Source: DASPXK01 sp035637315
Lineage (GTDB): Bacteria > Chloroflexota > UBA6077 > JACCZL01
DNA length: 25,843 nt
Direction of reading: 5' to 3'
Assembly: GCA_035637315.1 (NCBI GenBank)
Contig: DASPXK010000400.1
Coordinates: 1-25,843, forward strand
The position numbers and the translations under genes were made by a program. Below are positions 23,527-25,843 of this stretch, in pieces; the stretch's first letter is position 1; every line of letters starts with the position of its first letter. A model generated the notes under the pieces. The model was not told the DNA's origin. It ran no database searches and worked only from the letters and a program-made list of their open reading frames with translations.

Positions 23527-23616
23527 GAGTAGACCAGTAGGCGAGTAGGCCAGTGGGAAGACCCTACTGGCCTACTGGTCTACTGGCCTACTGGTCTACT
23601 GCCTACTGCATACTGG
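23527..23616. repeat. Inverted pair of octamer tandem arrays (GAGTAGGC / CCTACTGG)
   Basis: Left octamers: GAGTAGAC, CAGTAGGC, GAGTAGGC, CAGTGGGA (23527-23558). Right units: CCTACTGG, CCTACTGG, TCTACTGG, CCTACTGG, TCTACTG, CCTACTG, CATACTGG (23563-23616). Segment 23529-23554 pairs with 23574-23599 at 24 of 26 positions. The array ends 4 nt before the glycosyltransferase start codon and shares its design with 1000-1095. Confidence 0.85.
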
Positions 23617-23620
23617 TCAC

Positions 23621-24772
23621 GTGAGGGTCCAGATCCTGACGTCGGTGGTGGGCGGTGGCCACCAGAGCGTCGCCCGCGCCTTGGCCGACGCCCTGGCCGA
23701 CCTGGGGCAGGATGGCCTCGAGTGGTGGGTTGACGATCTCTACCTCGGCCTGGCCCGCTTCCCCGTTTCGCGCTTCCCCTGGCTTTACGCAGCCGTCACT
23801 CGTCGCCACCGCCGCCTATGGCGGCTGATCTTCCAGCTAACCAATCGTCCCCCCGGCCCCGGCCGACTGGAGCTGCTCGGCGATCCGCTGGGCGGGCCGG
23901 CCCTCTCGCGACTGTTGGCCCTCAGACGGCCGGATTCGGTCGTCTCCGTTCTGCCCGGCGTCAACGGCTTCCTGGCACGCGCCATCCGCGGCCTGGGTCT
24001 GACGGCAGACCTGGAAGTGATGGTGACAGACTGGGCCGAGATCCACCTGAGCTGGTTGTCGCCCGGGATCGGACACTACATCGTCCCCACCGAGTCAGCC
24101 GCCGAGACATGTCATCGCGTTGGCGTGCCGGCCGACAGGGTGAGCGTGCTCGGCTATCCCGTTCGCCGCCCATTTGCTCGGGCCACACCCGGGCCGATGG
24201 CAAGGTCGACCGCCCGCGCGCAACTCGGCTTGGCCGACGATCGCTTCACCATCCTGGCGATGGTCGGATCTGAGGGCTCGGCCGGCGCGCTTGCCCATCT
24301 GCGTGCCCTGGCGAAGGTTCGCCTTGACGCCGACATCCTGGTGGTCTGCGGTCGCAACGCGCGGCTGTTCAGGGAGGTCGCGGGGCTGCCATCGACCAAC
24401 CGACTCAGGCCGCTAGGCTTCGTGGACGACATCGACCAGCTCATGCTGTCCGCCAACCTGCTGGTGACCAAGCCCGGCGGCGCCACATTGGCCGAGGCCT
24501 GCTGCTGCCATCTGCCGATCGTGGCGTTCGACCCGCTGCCGGGACAGGAGGAGGGGAACGCGCGTTACCTGGTGGCACGAGGCGCCGCCGAGTTGGCGAG
24601 ATCACCCCGCCATCTAGCCGAGCTGGCTGCCGAACTGCGCTGGGCGGAGCCACGCCGAGCCGAGCTGGCGGCAAGCAGCGCCGCGCTCGCCCGGCCAGGC
24701 GCGTCCATCGAGGCGGCTAAGGAAATCATCGGCCGCGCCTCAGCTCGAGCCCAAGATGCACGCCCGGGCTGA
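23621..24772 (+). CDS. MGDG synthase/MurG-like (GT28) glycosyltransferase
   Basis: This 383-residue glycosyltransferase starts with ILTSVVGGGHQSVARALADA, the nucleotide-sugar/lipid-acceptor loop of MGDG synthases and UgtP-type diacylglycerol glucosyltransferases. The C-terminal half carries VTKPGGATLAEACCC and LPIVAFDPLPGQEEGNARYL, the UDP-sugar binding region of family 28. It probably adds a sugar to diacylglycerol or a similar membrane lipid; donor and acceptor are not determinable. The start is GTG 23621: it gives the exact family N-terminus. No Shine-Dalgarno sequence precedes it because the octamer repeat runs up to 4 nt from the codon. CATACT (23609-23614) inside that repeat could be a -10 giving a leaderless mRNA. 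Confidence 0.82.
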   Translation: MRVQILTSVVGGGHQSVARALADALADLGQDGLEWWVDDLYLGLARFPVSRFPWLYAAVTRRHRRLWRLIFQLTNRPPGPGRLELLGDPLGGPALSRLLALRRPDSVVSVLPGVNGFLARAIRGLGLTADLEVMVTDWAEIHLSWLSPGIGHYIVPTESAAETCHRVGVPADRVSVLGYPVRRPFARATPGPMARSTARAQLGLADDRFTILAMVGSEGSAGALAHLRALAKVRLDADILVVCGRNARLFREVAGLPSTNRLRPLGFVDDIDQLMLSANLLVTKPGGATLAEACCCHLPIVAFDPLPGQEEGNARYLVARGAAELARSPRHLAELAAELRWAEPRRAELAASSAALARPGASIEAAKEIIGRASARAQDARPG

Positions 24773-24809
24773 CCAATCCATCACGACAACCCAGACGTAA
24801 TCTGTAGCG

Positions 24810-24825
24810 CAGGCCTAATAGCCTG
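24810..24825 (+). terminator. Weak hairpin after the glycosyltransferase gene
   Basis: CAGGC (24810-24814) and GCCTG (24821-24825) flank CTAATA. The stem is only 5 bp and there is no T-run, so it is a weak candidate for a transcription end before the doxX-like gene. Confidence 0.25.
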
Positions 24826-24872
24826 GCCACGCCGACGGGGCTCGCCGCCGAATACTGTATCGAGGAGGCCGC

Positions 24873-25448
24873 ATGTACATCAGCGCTGCTCAGGCGCTCG
24901 CTGCCTGCCGTATCGGATTCGGGCTTTACTTCATCTCACAGGCCTGGGACAAGACGAGCCGAAACTGGCTCAGCTCGGGGGCCCCGCTTACCGGCCTGCT
25001 CTTCGGCAACCCGAACGCCACGCCGCCCACCAGCGGCGCGGTCGCCAATTCCACGCCCTTCTACGTCGAGTTCCTGAAGTCGGTCGTTCAGCCCAATGTG
25101 CTGCTGTTCGGCCAGCTCGTGACCGTCGGCGAATGGGTGATCGGCATCCTGCTGGTGCTCGGTTTGCTGACCAGGCTTGGCGGGCTCATCGGGATCTGGC
25201 TCAATCTGAACTACATGTTCATGAAAGGCTTACCGTCCAATTCCGGGAGCATCGACCGACTGTTCATCCTGGCCGAGCTCGTATTCCTGCTCGCTGCAGC
25301 CGGCCTGGTGTGGGGCCTGGACGGGAAGCTGCGGCAGCAGTTGGCCGGCAATCCAGCCATTCGCTGGCTGTCCGGCCTCTCTGGCTCGGTCGAACCGACG
25401 CGCCAGCCAGAGTCTTTGCCAGCCCGTGAGACGACTGGCGTCCGCTGA
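24873..25448 (+). CDS. DoxX-family membrane protein
   Basis: This 191-residue protein has about four membrane segments and the DoxX/DoxD pattern: RIGFGLYFISQAWDK near the start, LLFGQLVTVGEWVIGILLVL-type central helices, GLLTRLGGLIGIWLNLNYMF, and an IDRLFILAELVFLLAAAG helix. DoxX-like proteins are small quinone- or redox-associated membrane proteins; some are subunits of thiosulfate:quinone oxidoreductase and others act in oxidative-stress complexes. ATG 24873 follows GAGGAGG (24862-24868 region) at standard spacing. The C-terminal ~35 residues are hydrophilic. No partner gene is adjacent and it is probably transcribed alone. Confidence 0.78.
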   Translation: MYISAAQALAACRIGFGLYFISQAWDKTSRNWLSSGAPLTGLLFGNPNATPPTSGAVANSTPFYVEFLKSVVQPNVLLFGQLVTVGEWVIGILLVLGLLTRLGGLIGIWLNLNYMFMKGLPSNSGSIDRLFILAELVFLLAAAGLVWGLDGKLRQQLAGNPAIRWLSGLSGSVEPTRQPESLPARETTGVR

Positions 25449-25477
25449 TCCGCGTGGGCCCCTGACCCCTTCGGCTG

Positions 25478-25486
25478 TGCTACAAT
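25478..25486 (+). promoter_or_regulatory. Extended -10 promoter of tRNA-Asp
   Basis: TGCTACAAT combines an extended -10 (TGn) with TACAAT (25481-25486, 5/6). Transcription would begin near 25493, about 14 nt before the tRNA. The -35 is poor, as expected for extended -10 promoters. Confidence 0.6.
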
Positions 25487-25506
25487 CGGGACCAGGCGTC
25501 GCGCTC

Positions 25507-25580
25507 GGGCTCGTGGTGTAGTGGCCTAACATGCGGCCCTGTCAAGGCCGAGACCGGGGGTTCGAATCCCCTCGAGCCCG
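25507..25580 (+). tRNA. tRNA-Asp (anticodon GTC)
   Basis: A full cloverleaf of 74 nt is present. The acceptor stem is GGGCTCG with CGAGCCC; the D stem is GTGT/ACAT with a GG-containing loop. The anticodon stem CGGCC/GGCCG encloses CTGTCAA, with GTC at 25541-25543. The T arm is GGGGG-TTCGAAT-CCCCT, the discriminator base is G (25580) and CCA is not encoded. GTC reads Asp codons GAC/GAT. Both the discriminator G and the anticodon support Asp identity. Confidence 0.95.
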
Positions 25581-25843
25581 CTCCTTCGGCCCCCGATGTG
25601 ACAGTACATCGGGGGCCTTTCCACTGGGCTCCTCCAGGGATGCCGGGCCGTCGCCCGGTACCGGAACAGTCGCCATCTCGGCCAGGACAAAGTAGGGCTG
25701 GAACTCTGGGCGCGGGCGGACTGCCTCCACGTGGCGGCCGCGAACGACGACAGCCTCGAAGAGGGCCCGAACCAGTCGATTGCGCTGGCCAGGATCAGCG
25801 TCGTCCCACGCTTTGCCAGCGTCAAGCAAGTACTGCTGCAGCC
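25542..25843 (-). CDS. Serine recombinase, C-terminal part (gene continues beyond the window)
   Basis: A leftward frame is open from the right edge to a TGA at 25544-25542, giving about 100 C-terminal residues. The segment QRNRLVRALFEAVVVRGRHV followed by EAVRPRPEFQPYFVLAE is the usual end of large serine recombinases (resolvase/integrase family). The catalytic N-terminal domain is outside the window. The last ~20 residues (GPKERARGDSNPRSRP) are encoded by the antisense of the tRNA terminator and tRNA-Asp, and the stop codon is formed by the anticodon loop. Such overlap is typical of integrases beside the tRNA into which their element has inserted. The true functional end may be upstream of the tRNA. 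Confidence 0.72.
   Translation of the reverse strand, partial: LQQYLLDAGKAWDDADPGQRNRLVRALFEAVVVRGRHVEAVRPRPEFQPYFVLAEMATVPVPGDGPASLEEPSGKAPDVLSHRGPKERARGDSNPRSRP
25588..25620 (+). terminator. Intrinsic terminator of tRNA-Asp
   Basis: A perfect 12-bp stem (GGCCCCCGATGT at 25588-25599 with ACATCGGGGGCC at 25606-25617), a 6-nt loop GACAGT and then TTT. It is 8 nt after the tRNA. It also lies within the reading frame of the opposing recombinase. Confidence 0.85.

Noticed and set aside
23527..23616. CRISPR-like array
   Set aside because: Units are 7-8 bp with no spacers and are arranged as inverted halves; no cas genes.

Overview
The window is GC-rich bacterial chromosome, gene-dense on both strands. 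The gene set points to Chloroflexota (a Thermomicrobia-like or uncultured relative). It has an Ala/Pro/Ser-rich lipoprotein linker, a YvcK protein with two N-terminal membrane helices, secG beside a membrane-anchored peptide-binding protein, a KimA-type potassium permease, a tungsten-type aldehyde oxidoreductase, GTG/TTG starts and very short leaders. This is inference from gene content; there is no rRNA or marker tree here.

Layout. 1-2250: the N-terminal tip of an unknown leftward gene, then rightward HD-GYP and NMT1/THI5-type substrate-binding lipoprotein genes. 2295-5713 (leftward): an overlapping MoxR-like AAA ATPase and VWA-protein pair. 5974-9742 (rightward): a holin-family membrane protein, yvcK, secG and a peptide-binding protein. 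9765-13642: an eIF2B-like protein, a MoaD/ThiS-type sulfur carrier (rightward), a Uma2-family protein and an aldehyde:ferredoxin oxidoreductase (AOR). 13746-18922 (rightward): a KdpD-like kinase lacking the usual cytoplasmic N-terminus, a KdpE-like regulator, a KimA-like K+ transporter and a short USP-like protein. 18988-22661 (leftward): a PhoP/PhoR-like regulator-kinase pair followed by an LtrA-family membrane protein. 22987-25448 (rightward): a secreted DUF5666-like protein, an MGDG-synthase-like glycosyltransferase and a DoxX-family protein. 25507-25843: tRNA-Asp(GTC), its terminator, and on the opposite strand the C-terminus of a serine recombinase whose reading frame runs into the tRNA. 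This suggests an integrated element to the right.

The parts that hang together best are: (i) a potassium module in which kimA and the USP-like gene share a rare CTTTAG/CTTAGG operator layout next to the KdpDE-like pair; (ii) a two-component locus whose divergent promoter region carries two mirror-image operators of 11-bp direct repeats, one facing each gene; (iii) a MoaD/ThiS carrier near AOR with residues beyond its GG motif, so it would need proteolytic maturation; (iv) several inverted-repeat elements at gene ends, including one that supplies the stop codons of two convergent genes. Names rest on motifs read by eye; no database search was possible.
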